Below are positions 13,356-22,257 of a DNA stretch of 40,514 nt, piece after piece (position 1 is the stretch's first letter; every line of letters begins with the position of its first letter). This DNA is from an uncultured Eubacteriales bacterium (GTDB lineage: Bacteria; Bacillota; Clostridia; Christensenellales; Aristaeellaceae), in assembly GCA_902790525.1 (NCBI GenBank), contig CADASI010000004.1:1-40514 (forward strand). Direction: 5' to 3'. A model generated the notes under the pieces. The model searched no databases. It was not told the origin of the DNA and worked only from the letters and a program-made list of their open reading frames with translations. Both the position numbers and the translations under genes were made by a program.

Positions 13356-13886
13356 GTGAAGAACGACAAGCCCACAAAGGGCGGCGGTGCCGCCGAATCG
13401 AAAAAGCCGGTGGTGATCCGCAACAGGGACATCCCGATCCTCGCGGACGTACTGCCCACGATGCAGCTTGTGAACCAGACGGAGCGGCGGCTGGACTGGC
13501 AGCACGACCGTATGCTTTCGATCAACCAGCATATCAGCGGGATGCCGGGCGGCGGGAGCCTGCCCAAGGGCCTTGAGGACGCTTTCGCCATGCTGGAGGA
13601 GGCGGGCGAAGCGCACGAGGGCCAGCTCAAGCAATACAACCACGAGCTGCGGGCGGCGGAGCGCGTGCTGAACGGCATTGAGAGCCGAACCATGCGGGCG
13701 TTCGTGGTGATGAAGTATGTGATGGACGTGCCGGACGCGGAGATCAGGCGGGAGCTGAACATGAGCGAATGGGGCTTCAACAGGGCGCGGAAAGCCGTTG
13801 AGGAAGCCGAAAGCATGGCGAGCGTGGTGTGGCGCGAGCGGTACATCCTGGCGGAGGAAAATAAAAAATTTTCCAAAACCACTTGA
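13356..13886 (+). CDS. ArpU/RinA-like late transcription activator
   Basis: 176 aa from GTG 13356, 7 bases after GGAGGG. Residues about 115-160 (RTMRAFVVMKYVMDVPDAEIRRELNMSEWGFNRARKAVEEAE) look like a sigma-70 region 4 helix-turn-helix, as in the ArpU and RinA families that switch on phage late genes. The N-terminal half is helical. It stands directly before the late promoter and the terminase genes, the usual position of such activators. Confidence 0.72.
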   Translation: MKNDKPTKGGGAAESKKPVVIRNRDIPILADVLPTMQLVNQTERRLDWQHDRMLSINQHISGMPGGGSLPKGLEDAFAMLEEAGEAHEGQLKQYNHELRAAERVLNGIESRTMRAFVVMKYVMDVPDAEIRRELNMSEWGFNRARKAVEEAESMASVVWRERYILAEENKKFSKTT

Positions 13887-13911
13887 AACACGATGGCGAA
13901 TGTGCTATGAT
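13883..13911 (+). promoter_or_regulatory. Late promoter
   Basis: TTGAAA at 13883-13888, 17-bp spacer, TATGAT at 13906-13911 with extended -10 TGC. The spacer end and -10 (ATGTGCTATGAT) nearly equal the promoter at 1362-1390. It overlaps the end of the activator gene and precedes all packaging, head and tail genes. Confidence 0.7.
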
Positions 13912-13935
13912 GCTATCGTCGGTAGACGTGGATAG

Positions 13936-13975
13936 AGAGCGGACAGCCAAAAGTTGCCCGCTCTTTCATGTTTTT
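13936..13975 (+). terminator. Leader hairpin of the late operon
   Basis: AGAGCGG (13936-13942) pairs with CCGCTCT (13958-13964); an inner CAGC/GTTG adds four pairs after one mismatch, loop CAAAA. T-rich TTCATGTTTTT follows. It lies about 18 bases after the expected start of the late transcript, so it may end some transcripts early and be a target of antitermination, or simply form a leader structure. Confidence 0.5.
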
Positions 13976-13995
13976 GGCGAAAGGAGGCGGGCAAA

Positions 13996-14613
13996 ATGCC
14001 GGGATTTAACAAGAATTACGGCGGCGCAAGCGTGTACGTGGACATAAGCGACCTTATGGACACGATCAACATGATGAAGATTGCCATGTCCTCTCCTGCC
14101 TTTGACGAAATGCTCAGACGCACGTTCAATGACGCGGGCAAAAAGGTGAAATCCATCATCCGCAAGGAAGTCCCCAAAGAATACGCCGTGACGGCGGCCT
14201 GGGCGGGCAGCGCCGTGGGCTGGCCGAAAAGCCAGGGCGGAGCCGGGAGGATCGGCGTGGTGGTGCCCATCAACGGAACACGCGGCAGCATCGGCGGACG
14301 CTTCAAGGCTTCCGGCCCACGCGGGCGGCCCGCGAAGGGCAGACGCGCCAAGATCAACGCCAAGATTCTGAAAGGGCAATCCAGCACGATGCCCGCCACG
14401 ATGGATCACCAGGGCGGGCAGCCTCCGTTTATGGTGGGCGGCGTGGCGTTCACGCGCAAATACAAGGGCAAGAGCCATCCCATCGTGCATGTGGTGGGCC
14501 TGGGCGTGCCGCAAATGCCCATCAACAAGAGCGAGGAGGACGTGCAGCGGGAGATCAAGGAAGTGGTGGAAAAGCGCCTGGTGCACCACTTCGGGCAGCT
14601 TTTCGGGAAATAG
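13996..14613 (+). CDS. HK97 gp10 / gpZ-like neck (tail completion) protein
   Basis: 205 aa from ATG 13996 with AAAGGAGG upstream. The N-terminal helix (FDEMLRRTFNDAGKKVKSIIRKEVPKEYAV), a Gly/Lys-rich middle and a HPIVHVVGLGVPQMP end match minor tail proteins of the lambda gpZ / HK97 gp10 type, which sit between portal ring and tail. These genes normally lie after the major capsid gene; here it precedes terminase. Function is inferred from family style, so moderate certainty. Confidence 0.6.
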   Translation: MPGFNKNYGGASVYVDISDLMDTINMMKIAMSSPAFDEMLRRTFNDAGKKVKSIIRKEVPKEYAVTAAWAGSAVGWPKSQGGAGRIGVVVPINGTRGSIGGRFKASGPRGRPAKGRRAKINAKILKGQSSTMPATMDHQGGQPPFMVGGVAFTRKYKGKSHPIVHVVGLGVPQMPINKSEEDVQREIKEVVEKRLVHHFGQLFGK

Positions 14614-14616
14614 CCT

Positions 14617-15138
14617 ATGGACATGACGAAGCAAGCCCTGGCGGAGCTTACCGGCATGACCTACCGCCAGATATTCAATATCAATAAAAAGCTCGTCCAG
14701 GAGGACGAAAGCAAAGCCCTGTTTGTGAAAGGCGAGGACGCAAAGAAATGCGACCTCGCTATTTTTGTGCAGCGATGGGTGGATTATAACGTGGAGCGCG
14801 TGTCCGCCAGCGCCGACGATCTGGACGCGGTAAAGGCCGCACATGAGAGCGTGAAGATGCGCAAGACACAGCTTGAGGTTGACCGCATGGAGGGCAGCCT
14901 GGTGGATGTGCAGGAAGTGCGCAAAATTTGGGGAGACATCGCCAACACCATCATGCAGAGCATGATCCACCTTCCGAGCACGCTTGCGCCCATGGTGCGC
15001 GGGATGGATAACGTGGAGGTTATCAACAACGTCATAGACACGGAAATCCGCAAGGTGCTGGAAGGGCTTTCCGATACGCCACTACCCGCCTATCTGCTTC
15101 TCCAGGACGAGGACGACGAGGAAGCCGAGGAGGAGTAG
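14617..15138 (+). CDS. terS: Terminase small subunit (Nu1/TerS-like)
   Basis: 173 aa. The N-terminus MTKQALAELTGMTYRQIFNINKKL is a winged-helix DNA-binding motif, followed by a coiled coil (VKMRKTQLEVDRMEGSLVDVQEVRK...) and a very acidic C-terminus. This matches the lambda Nu1 / Firmicutes TerS plan: it recognises the packaging site and hands DNA to the large subunit encoded directly after it. Confidence 0.78.
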   Translation: MDMTKQALAELTGMTYRQIFNINKKLVQEDESKALFVKGEDAKKCDLAIFVQRWVDYNVERVSASADDLDAVKAAHESVKMRKTQLEVDRMEGSLVDVQEVRKIWGDIANTIMQSMIHLPSTLAPMVRGMDNVEVINNVIDTEIRKVLEGLSDTPLPAYLLLQDEDDEEAEEE

Positions 15139-15141
15139 CGC

Positions 15142-17022
15142 GTGGCAAAAAAGGGACGGCGGCTGATCGCCGAGCTTTTTATCTATACGCTGCTGATGAT
15201 GAAGCCGCCGAAGCTCCAAAGCGTGAGCCAATGGGCGGACAGCAACCGCATACTGGTTTCGGAAAGCAGCAGCGAGCCGGGCCGATGGCGAACGGACAGA
15301 GCGCCATACCAGAAGGAGATCATGGACGCTTTCACGCAGCCCGGCGTGTGGCAAATCGTGATAATGGCGAGCGCCCAGGTGGGCAAAACGGAGCTTGAGT
15401 TGAACATGATGGGCCGGGCGATTGACGTTGATCCCGGCCCGATGCTTTTTGTGCAGCCCACAGACGGCTTCGCGGAGGACTTTTCCAAGCGCCGCGTCGC
15501 GCCCATGATCCGAGCTTGCCCGGCATTGCAACGCAAGGTGTACGAGGCAAAGAGCCGGGACGCAGGCAACACGATCACGATGAAAACCTTTCCAGGCGGA
15601 AGCGTGGCGTTCACGGGCGCAAACTCCCCCACCGAGCTGGCCGGGCGACCTGTGCGGTATGTGTTTATGGACGAGATAGACCGTTTCCCGGCGAGCGCCG
15701 GAACAGAGGGCGATCCGCTGGAACTGGCGGAGCGCCGTACCGAGACCTTCCGCCACAACCGCAAGGTGGTCAAGACGAGCACGCCGACCATTAAGGGGGC
15801 CAGCAAGATTGAAAAGGCATATATGTTAGGCACACAGGAGGAATGGCACACCGAGTGCCCGCATTGCAAGGGCTTCTCCTTCATCCGATTTGACAACATC
15901 AAATTTGACAAGGAGGAGTACAAGGACGAGGGCGGTGAGCGCAATTACCATGTGCGCAATGTGCGTTGGCAATGCCCGCTGTGCCAAGGCGAGACGAAGG
16001 AATACGACACCAAGCGCTGCCCGGCCAAGTGGGTTCCGAAGAACCCGGAAGCCATCGAGACGGGCGTGCGATCCTTCCGCCTCAACGCCTTTATGTCGCC
16101 CTGGTCGGACTGGACGGACATCTGCCGGAGTTTCCTCAAAGCCCACGACGACCCGGAACTGCTCAAGGTGTTCGTGAACACGATGCTGGGCGAGAGCTGG
16201 GAAATGCGCGACCGCAGCGGAGCGCCGGAGGCGCTGCTTGCGCGGCGTGAAATCTATAACGCGGAAGTCCCGACCGGCGCGTTGGTGTTGACCATGGGCG
16301 TTGACACGCAGGACAACCGTCTGGAATACGAGGTTGTGGGCTGGGGCCGCGAGGAACAGAGCTGGGGCATCGCAAAAGGCGTGATCCCAGGACGCGCGGA
16401 CGCGCCGGAGGTATGGGCAGAGATAGACGACCTTCTGGATCGCCAATGGACGCTGCCGAACGGCATGAAGATGCGTATACTCGCCTCCTTCATGGACAGC
16501 GGCGGCCACTTCACGCAGGAGGTTTACGCCGAGTGCGCCAGACGCGAGAGCAAACGCATTTGGGCTGTGAAGGGCGAAGGTGGAAGCGACAAGCCCTATG
16601 TGCGCCTGATGAAGAAGGACAACGGCAGGGACAAGGCGACACGGTTCATCATCGGCGTTGACAGCGGCAAAGAGGCGATCATGTACGCCACGGGCATTAC
16701 CGAACCGGGAGCGCGGTACATGCACTTTCCCAGGGATTATACCTGCGGATATGACATCGAATACTTCCGTGGGCTGATCTCCGAAAAGATGGTCATGCAC
16801 CGCAGGATGGGCCAAACCGTTGTGACGTGGGAAAAGACATACGACCGCAACGAGCCGCTTGACTGTCGCAATTACGCGAGGGCGGCCTACAAGTATTTCA
16901 ACTGGAATTTTGATAAGATGGAGCGCCTGCTGAACGGGACGGAGGAACCGAAGATCGAGACCCGGCAGCAGGTGGAACGGCGCAGGAAAAAGCGCGTTTT
17001 GAGCGAGGGAATCAAAGTGTAA
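15142..17022 (+). CDS. terL: Terminase large subunit (GpA family)
   Basis: 626 aa from GTG 15142, three bases after terS. It is the packaging ATPase and nuclease. The ATPase shows a Walker A-like SAQVGKTE at about residue 75, Walker B VFMDEIDRFP at about 175 and a coupling motif near TSTPT. Two CxxC pairs (CPHC, CPLC) form a zinc site typical of the GpA type. The nuclease half has LTMGVDTQDNRLEYEVVGWG. GpA terminases usually cut at cos sites, so cos-type packaging is likely. Confidence 0.95.
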   Translation: MAKKGRRLIAELFIYTLLMMKPPKLQSVSQWADSNRILVSESSSEPGRWRTDRAPYQKEIMDAFTQPGVWQIVIMASAQVGKTELELNMMGRAIDVDPGPMLFVQPTDGFAEDFSKRRVAPMIRACPALQRKVYEAKSRDAGNTITMKTFPGGSVAFTGANSPTELAGRPVRYVFMDEIDRFPASAGTEGDPLELAERRTETFRHNRKVVKTSTPTIKGASKIEKAYMLGTQEEWHTECPHCKGFSFIRFDNIKFDKEEYKDEGGERNYHVRNVRWQCPLCQGETKEYDTKRCPAKWVPKNPEAIETGVRSFRLNAFMSPWSDWTDICRSFLKAHDDPELLKVFVNTMLGESWEMRDRSGAPEALLARREIYNAEVPTGALVLTMGVDTQDNRLEYEVVGWGREEQSWGIAKGVIPGRADAPEVWAEIDDLLDRQWTLPNGMKMRILASFMDSGGHFTQEVYAECARRESKRIWAVKGEGGSDKPYVRLMKKDNGRDKATRFIIGVDSGKEAIMYATGITEPGARYMHFPRDYTCGYDIEYFRGLISEKMVMHRRMGQTVVTWEKTYDRNEPLDCRNYARAAYKYFNWNFDKMERLLNGTEEPKIETRQQVERRRKKRVLSEGIKV

Positions 17023-17035
17023 GGGAGGTAAAAGC

Positions 17036-17278
17036 ATGGCGTTTATATCCGCCTACTCGCTGACGGAGGCGAGAAGCCTACTGGCCCTGTACAAGGACGC
17101 GGAGATCGCGCTGGTGGACGGGCAGGCCAAGAGCTATAAGATCGGCTCGCGGGAGTTTACCGCCCTGGATTTGCCGGTAATATTGCAGCGCATCCGGGAG
17201 CTGGCAAAGACGATTGAAGGTTTGGAGGGCAACATGCGGACAAAGCGGGCCGTGATGGTTGTCCCCCGCGACCTGTAA
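17036..17278 (+). CDS. gpW-like / DUF6148 head-tail joining protein
   Basis: 80 aa, RBS GGGAGGT. The pattern SLTEARSLLALYKDAEIAL...YKIGSREFTALDLPVILQRIREL is that of small gpW-like proteins (helix, beta-hairpin with G-S-R, helix). In lambda gpW sits between terminase and portal genes and stops the portal channel; the position here is the same. Confidence 0.8.
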   Translation: MAFISAYSLTEARSLLALYKDAEIALVDGQAKSYKIGSREFTALDLPVILQRIRELAKTIEGLEGNMRTKRAVMVVPRDL

Positions 17279-17290
17279 GGAGGGCCGGTT

Positions 17291-18961
17291 ATGGGAAAGA
17301 GAGACCCGACCTTGAAGGAGCGCGTGATGTTCCTGTTCAGCCCGGAAAAGGCGAACGAGGAATACAGCCGCCGCATGAACGAGCTGGGCAAGGAGACAAA
17401 GGCCGGGCGCGGACGCGGCGGCAGCCCGCGCATGAGCTACGGGAACCACGGCGCGAGCCAGACGCTTAACAGCATGGTTGGCTGGATCGTGAACGGAGGA
17501 GCCGCAGAGGACGACATCGACGAACACGGCAGCACACTCCGGCAGCGAAGCCGGGATCTGTTTGACGGCGGCGGACTGGCCCGAAGCGGCCCGGTCACGC
17601 TGACGACAAGCGTTGTGGGCTGGGGCATCCAGCCGAAACCAAAGATTGACGGCGACTTCCTGGGTATGAGCGAGGACGTGCGGGAGGAAACAGAGCGCAC
17701 GATCCTTCGGGAGTTCAAGCTGTGGGCGGAGAATCATTTCTGCGACGCGGAGCGCCATAAGAATTTCTACGAGCTGCAACAGCTCGCTTTTCTTTCGATG
17801 CTGGTGAGCGGAGACGTTTTCGCCCTGTTCGGTTACAAACCCAACGGGCGCACGCCGTATCAACTGACCGTGCGCCTGCTGGAAGCCGATCGAATCAGCA
17901 CGCCGGACAGCAGCGGCGACAGCGAGATCAAGAACCTGGACAACGGCGGCCGCATCATTGACGGCGTAGAGATCGACAAGGAGGGCGCTGTGGTGCGATA
18001 CCACATCGCCAGCCATCATCCGCTGGCAGGCAGCGTAACGGAACAGCTCACATGGCAGCCCATCGAGGCATACGGCAAGGAAACCGGCGAGCCGAACATC
18101 CTGCACATCATGGTCAGCGAGAGGCCGGAGCAGCGGCGCGGCGTGCCGTTCGTAGCAGCGGAAATCGAACTGCTGAAACAGTTTGACCGCTATCTCAAAA
18201 GCGAGCTGACGGCCAACCTGGTGGCGAGCATGTTCAGCGTGTTCCTCAAGAGCACTGAGGACGACGGCGTAAACGGACTTGAGGACGTGGTGAACGAGGA
18301 CGACCGCGTAAAGGATGACGATTACCACTACGAGCTGGGGCCGGGCGTGGTGCTTGATCTCCCGTATGGCAAAGAGCCTGTGACCGTCAATCCGACGCGA
18401 CCGAACAGCGCGTTTGACAAGTACGTGGCGGCCATGGAGACCGTGATCGGCAGCAGCATGGAAATCCCCAAGGAAGTGCTGACGAAAAAGTACGAAAGCA
18501 ACTATACCGCCGCGAGGGCCGCGCTGCTGGACTTCTGGCGCACGGTGCGCGTGTACCGCACGCGCTTCAATGCCAGCTTCAACCAGCCGATCTATGAGCA
18601 GTTTATGGCCGAGGCCGTGGCAGCCGGGCGCATCGACGCGCCGGGATTTTTCGATGATCCGGCCATCCGGCAGGCATGGTGCGGCTGCTCCTGGATGGGC
18701 GCGAGCATGGGCCACGTTGACCCGCTCAAGGAAGTCAACGCCGCCGCAATGCGCATCGCGCAGAACATCACCACGCAGGAGCAGGAGGCCAGCGAGTACA
18801 ACGGGAACGATTGGGCCGCCAACGTGCGGCAGCGCCGCCGTGAGCTGCAAGCCCTGCAAGAGTTCGCCGACCTTGTGAACAAGGCCAGCGGCAACAAACC
18901 GCCCGCGCCCGACGACGAGGAGGACGAGGACGAGACCGAGGAACAGGAGGATGAAGAATAA
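17291..18961 (+). CDS. Portal protein (lambda gpB type)
   Basis: 556 aa. Sequence features include LNSMVGWIVNGGAAEDDIDEHGSTLRQRSRDL, the long helix LVASMFSVFLK and SMEIPKEVLTKKYESNYTAARAALLDFWRTVRVYR, all characteristic of lambda-type portals. It forms the dodecameric ring at the capsid vertex through which DNA enters. The C-terminus ends in a 20-residue Asp/Glu tail. It overlaps the protease start by one base. Confidence 0.93.
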   Translation: MGKRDPTLKERVMFLFSPEKANEEYSRRMNELGKETKAGRGRGGSPRMSYGNHGASQTLNSMVGWIVNGGAAEDDIDEHGSTLRQRSRDLFDGGGLARSGPVTLTTSVVGWGIQPKPKIDGDFLGMSEDVREETERTILREFKLWAENHFCDAERHKNFYELQQLAFLSMLVSGDVFALFGYKPNGRTPYQLTVRLLEADRISTPDSSGDSEIKNLDNGGRIIDGVEIDKEGAVVRYHIASHHPLAGSVTEQLTWQPIEAYGKETGEPNILHIMVSERPEQRRGVPFVAAEIELLKQFDRYLKSELTANLVASMFSVFLKSTEDDGVNGLEDVVNEDDRVKDDDYHYELGPGVVLDLPYGKEPVTVNPTRPNSAFDKYVAAMETVIGSSMEIPKEVLTKKYESNYTAARAALLDFWRTVRVYRTRFNASFNQPIYEQFMAEAVAAGRIDAPGFFDDPAIRQAWCGCSWMGASMGHVDPLKEVNAAAMRIAQNITTQEQEASEYNGNDWAANVRQRRRELQALQEFADLVNKASGNKPPAPDDEEDEDETEEQEDEE

Positions 18962-20136
18962 TGGCGAGAGACATCTTCCGGCTGGGTTACAGCGTGCGGA
19001 TGGAGGCGGAAAACAGCGACACCGCAGAAATCATGCTGTACGGCCAGATCGTGGAGGACGGCCCGAAATGGTGGAAGTGGAGCGAGGAGGATAAATCCGC
19101 CGCCGACTTCGATAAAGCCATCAAGGACGTGCGCGAAAAGGGCGCGAAGAAGCTGCTGCTGCGCATCAATTCCCCTGGCGGCGTGTGCACGGAAAGCGTC
19201 GCCATGCGGGCGATCCTGGGTAATGCGGGCTTTGAGGAAATTAACATCCGCATCGAGGGCATGTGCGCCAGCGCGGCGACGGACATTGCCACCCTGCCAG
19301 GGGCGCACGTCGCCATCTGCGAGGGCAGCGAGTACATGATTCATAATCCCTGGTGCATCGCACTGGGGAACGCCAACGAGCTGGAACACACCATCGAACG
19401 TCTGCGGAATATCGAACAGGTTTCGCGCGGATTCTACGCCAAGAAAAGCGGCCAGAGCGAGGAGCGCATCAAGGACTGGATGGACGCGGAGACCTGGTTC
19501 ACCGCCGAGGAGGCCGTGGAATACGGCTTCGCCGACGAGCTGCTTGAGGCGGAAGTGACGGGCGAAACGCCTGCCGCAGCCTGCGCCAGCACGCGCGAAA
19601 TGGCGGCCATGAAGGGCCTGTACAAGACTGTGCCCGAACAGATTGCGGTGCGCGAGGACGCGCCGCAGGAACAGACTGTCAGTAACGAGGCTCCAGTTGC
19701 CGGGGACTCGACTGAAATACATCACGAGGAGGACAATGACACCATGGACATCAAGGACATCAATGTTGACCAGCTTCGTGCGGAGAACCCGGCGCTGCTT
19801 GAACAGATTCAGCAGGCCGCGATCACCGCAGAGAGGCAGCGCCAGGACGACATCGACGCGCTGACCGATCCGGGGTACGAGGAGCTTGCCGCCCAGGCCA
19901 AGGCCAACGGCACCAGCCCGGAGGACTTCGTGAAGCAGCTCGTCGCCGCCAAGAAGCAGAAGGGCGCGAATCACCAGGCGGCCCGCCAGCAGGAGACCGC
20001 CCCCGCGCAGAACGTGACGGGCGGCGCTGCCGACGACAAGAAGGAGCACGAGGAACAGGACGTAAAGCAGTATGCCGAGAGCATGGCGAAGTACGCGAAG
20101 GAATATCGCGGCGGCGCTGACGGCAACATGTTTTAA
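18961..20136 (+). CDS. Head maturation protease (ClpP/S49-like) with scaffold tail
   Basis: 391 aa. Residues about 20-200 form a ClpP-fold protease: LLLRINSPGG (oxyanion loop), GMCASAATDIA with the nucleophilic Ser, and YMIHNPW with the catalytic His, as in lambda gpC. The rest (about 260-391) is a charged helical scaffold. An in-frame ATG at 19744 is preceded by GGAGG at 19728-19732, so the scaffold may also be made alone, as with lambda Nu3. The protease cleaves the scaffold and itself during capsid maturation. Confidence 0.9.
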   Translation: MARDIFRLGYSVRMEAENSDTAEIMLYGQIVEDGPKWWKWSEEDKSAADFDKAIKDVREKGAKKLLLRINSPGGVCTESVAMRAILGNAGFEEINIRIEGMCASAATDIATLPGAHVAICEGSEYMIHNPWCIALGNANELEHTIERLRNIEQVSRGFYAKKSGQSEERIKDWMDAETWFTAEEAVEYGFADELLEAEVTGETPAAACASTREMAAMKGLYKTVPEQIAVREDAPQEQTVSNEAPVAGDSTEIHHEEDNDTMDIKDINVDQLRAENPALLEQIQQAAITAERQRQDDIDALTDPGYEELAAQAKANGTSPEDFVKQLVAAKKQKGANHQAARQQETAPAQNVTGGAADDKKEHEEQDVKQYAESMAKYAKEYRGGADGNMF

Positions 20137-20160
20137 TCCTGGAGGAAGGAGGAAACAGAC

Positions 20161-20826
20161 ATGAGCAATCTGTACGGTATCATCGGGCAGAGCACGCCCG
20201 AACATCTTCTTGCCGATCCCATGAACGGCCATCCCATTGCCGTTCCTGTGGAGCCTGGCAATGGCGAGATCAAGCGCGGCACGCTGCTGTACCGCAAGAG
20301 CAACGGCCTGTGGGCACCCGCTGGCACCAGCCAGATTTCCACCAGCTACGCCCTGGTGGTGCTGAATGAGGCCATCGACACCGGCGCAAGCGTGAGCGTT
20401 GGCGCTGTGGCTGAGAACGCTGCCGCATATCAGACCGGCCGCTTCATCGACGGCAAGGTGCTGTACGACAACAGCGGCACGCCGACCGCCGTAACCGCCG
20501 CGCATAAGGTCGTGCTGGCTCTCATGGGCATCTACTTCGACCAGAGCATGGAGAGCGCCCCTGAGTTCGACAACGGCGGCTATACCATCACCTACAAGGC
20601 GAACAACGGCGCTGACCCCGCCGAGCCTGATGTGAAGGACTACAAGCTGGCCGGAGCGAGCTACACGGTGCTGAACAACAGCGCTACGGCGCTGGGCTTC
20701 ACCGCGCCCGCCACCAAGAGCTTCAGCAAGTGGAACACCAAGGCGGACGGAACCGGCACGGACTACGCCGCCGCAGCGACCTATTCCACCGACGCGGACC
20801 TGACGCTCTACGCTGTGTGGGCTTAA
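20161..20826 (+). CDS. Head decoration protein (gpD-like) with added InlB_B domain
   Basis: 221 aa with GGAGGAAGGAG upstream. Residues 1-140 match the lambda D head decoration family (KRGTLLYRKSNGLWAP, ALVVLNEAIDTG, GRFIDGKV); such trimers cap and stabilise the expanded capsid. Residues about 142-221 (GGYTITYKANNGA...FSKWNTKADGTGTDYAAAATY...LTLYAVWA) are an InlB_B / Listeria-Bacteroides repeat, an extra beta-rich domain that would project from the capsid. Lies between protease and major capsid genes as in lambda. Confidence 0.85.
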   Translation: MSNLYGIIGQSTPEHLLADPMNGHPIAVPVEPGNGEIKRGTLLYRKSNGLWAPAGTSQISTSYALVVLNEAIDTGASVSVGAVAENAAAYQTGRFIDGKVLYDNSGTPTAVTAAHKVVLALMGIYFDQSMESAPEFDNGGYTITYKANNGADPAEPDVKDYKLAGASYTVLNNSATALGFTAPATKSFSKWNTKADGTGTDYAAAATYSTDADLTLYAVWA

Positions 20827-20850
20827 TCACGGAAAGGAGGACAAAGAATC

Positions 20851-21891
20851 ATGGACATCTACGATACCAGGGCACAGCTCGCGGCCATCGACCTGATGGA
20901 ACCCGAGTATACTTTCCTGCATGACATGACCGTGCGCGACGCTGGCACGGTGGAGGACGACAAGGCGATCTACGATTACCGTAAGGGCAGCCGCAAGATG
21001 GCTCCTGTGGTGCATCCCGGCACGGGCGGCGTGCTGATGGAGCGGCAGGGCTTCCAGACCCGCGAAATCGGGTTTGCGACCGTTGCGCCGGAGCGCGTGA
21101 TCGAAGTGAACCAGCTCTATGGCCGCTCCTTCGGCGAGAAGATTCTGGGCGGCATGACCCCCGCAGAACGCGCCAAGAAGATGCAGGCCCGCGACCTGGT
21201 GGATATGCGCAAGGCCATTCAGCGCCGCCGCGAGCACATGGCCCGCCAGGTTGCCCTCACCGGCAAACTGGAACTGTTTGAGTACACCAACGAGGGCCGC
21301 AGCAAGCAGGCGAACCTGATTGCCGATTACGGCTTCACCAACGACTTTGTTCCCGGCGCTGACAGCGCGAATTGGGATCAGGTCGGCGCGAAGATCGAGA
21401 GCGACATGCAGAAGATGCTCAACCTGGCCTATGACGGCCTGGGCATCGTCGAGTGGATCATCATGGCTCCCGACGTTGCGAACGCGCTGCTGTACAACAG
21501 CGATTACGTGAAGCGCCTGGACATCCGCAACGTGAACATCGGAGAGATCAACGCCAAGTATCGCGGCCAGGGCGTGCGCTTCATCGGCCACAACATCGAC
21601 GGCGTGGAGATGTACTCCTTCGCGGGCACCTTCATCGACGACGACGGCCTGCCCAAGCCCATTCTCCCCAGCGGCAAGCTGATTATGGGCTACAAGGGTA
21701 TGCTGCTTGAGTATCACGGCCCCGTGACGCAGGTTGAGAAGGTCGATGGCGACCCGATCACCTACATCAAGAAGGAAGTGCCGCTCAAGTACAGCTCCAT
21801 CGAGAGCAACAGCACCAAGAACCGCCTGACCAGCCGCCCGACCATCGTGCCGGAGAACATCGACGGCTGGGTTGTCGGCACCGTGCTGTGA
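20851..21891 (+). CDS. Major capsid protein (lambda gpE type)
   Basis: 346 aa, GGAAAGGAGG upstream. HK97-fold capsid protein of the Phage_cap_E family: long N-terminal region (PEYTFLHDMT), the E-loop-like segment RVIEVNQLYGRSFGEKILGG, and the A-domain helices (RRREHMARQVALTGKL, NANALLYNSDYVKRLDIRNV-like). Length fits lambda gpE (about 340 aa). Follows the decoration gene as in lambda. No cleavable pro-domain is evident. Confidence 0.93.
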   Translation: MDIYDTRAQLAAIDLMEPEYTFLHDMTVRDAGTVEDDKAIYDYRKGSRKMAPVVHPGTGGVLMERQGFQTREIGFATVAPERVIEVNQLYGRSFGEKILGGMTPAERAKKMQARDLVDMRKAIQRRREHMARQVALTGKLELFEYTNEGRSKQANLIADYGFTNDFVPGADSANWDQVGAKIESDMQKMLNLAYDGLGIVEWIIMAPDVANALLYNSDYVKRLDIRNVNIGEINAKYRGQGVRFIGHNIDGVEMYSFAGTFIDDDGLPKPILPSGKLIMGYKGMLLEYHGPVTQVEKVDGDPITYIKKEVPLKYSSIESNSTKNRLTSRPTIVPENIDGWVVGTVL

Positions 21892-21909
21892 GGCAGGAAG
21901 GAGCGCCAA

Positions 21910-22257
21910 ATGTATATCGCAACAGCATTTATCGGCACCGATTATACACCCGGCGAAATCCTGCCTGACGATCTGGACGAGGCGCTTGTCAAGAGGCTGC
22001 TGAAATCGGGCGCGATCCGCGAGACCGCGCCCGAACCGACAGCGCCGAGGCCCGCAAAAGCGGAAGCGCCCGCGCAGGAGCCGGAGGAACCGGCAGCGCC
22101 GGAGGAGCCGGAGGACGAGACCGAGGAGGCCGAAGAACCCTACGAGGAGCCGGAGGCCCCCGAAGTGGACGCGGCGGAAGCCCTGATCGCTCCCGCAGAG
22201 GAGGAGGCGAAACCCGCGCCCCGCAAACGCACCGCGAAGGGAGGCAAAGGGAAATGA
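21910..22257 (+). CDS. Acidic Pro/Glu-rich head protein (gpFI-like position)
   Basis: 115 aa. The first 40 residues are folded-looking (YIATAFIGTDYTPGEILPDDLDEALVKRLLKSGAI), the rest is a long disordered Pro/Glu/Ala run ending in a basic PRKRTAKGGKGK. It lies between the major capsid protein and the head-completion gene, where lambda has FI, a packaging accessory. The correspondence is by position, not by clear similarity. Confidence 0.6.
   Translation: MYIATAFIGTDYTPGEILPDDLDEALVKRLLKSGAIRETAPEPTAPRPAKAEAPAQEPEEPAAPEEPEDETEEAEEPYEEPEAPEVDAAEALIAPAEEEAKPAPRKRTAKGGKGK

Noticed and set aside
15826-20505. Long minus-strand frames opposite terminase, portal, protease and decoration genes
   Set aside because: Shadows of well-identified plus-strand genes; no known motif and skewed composition.
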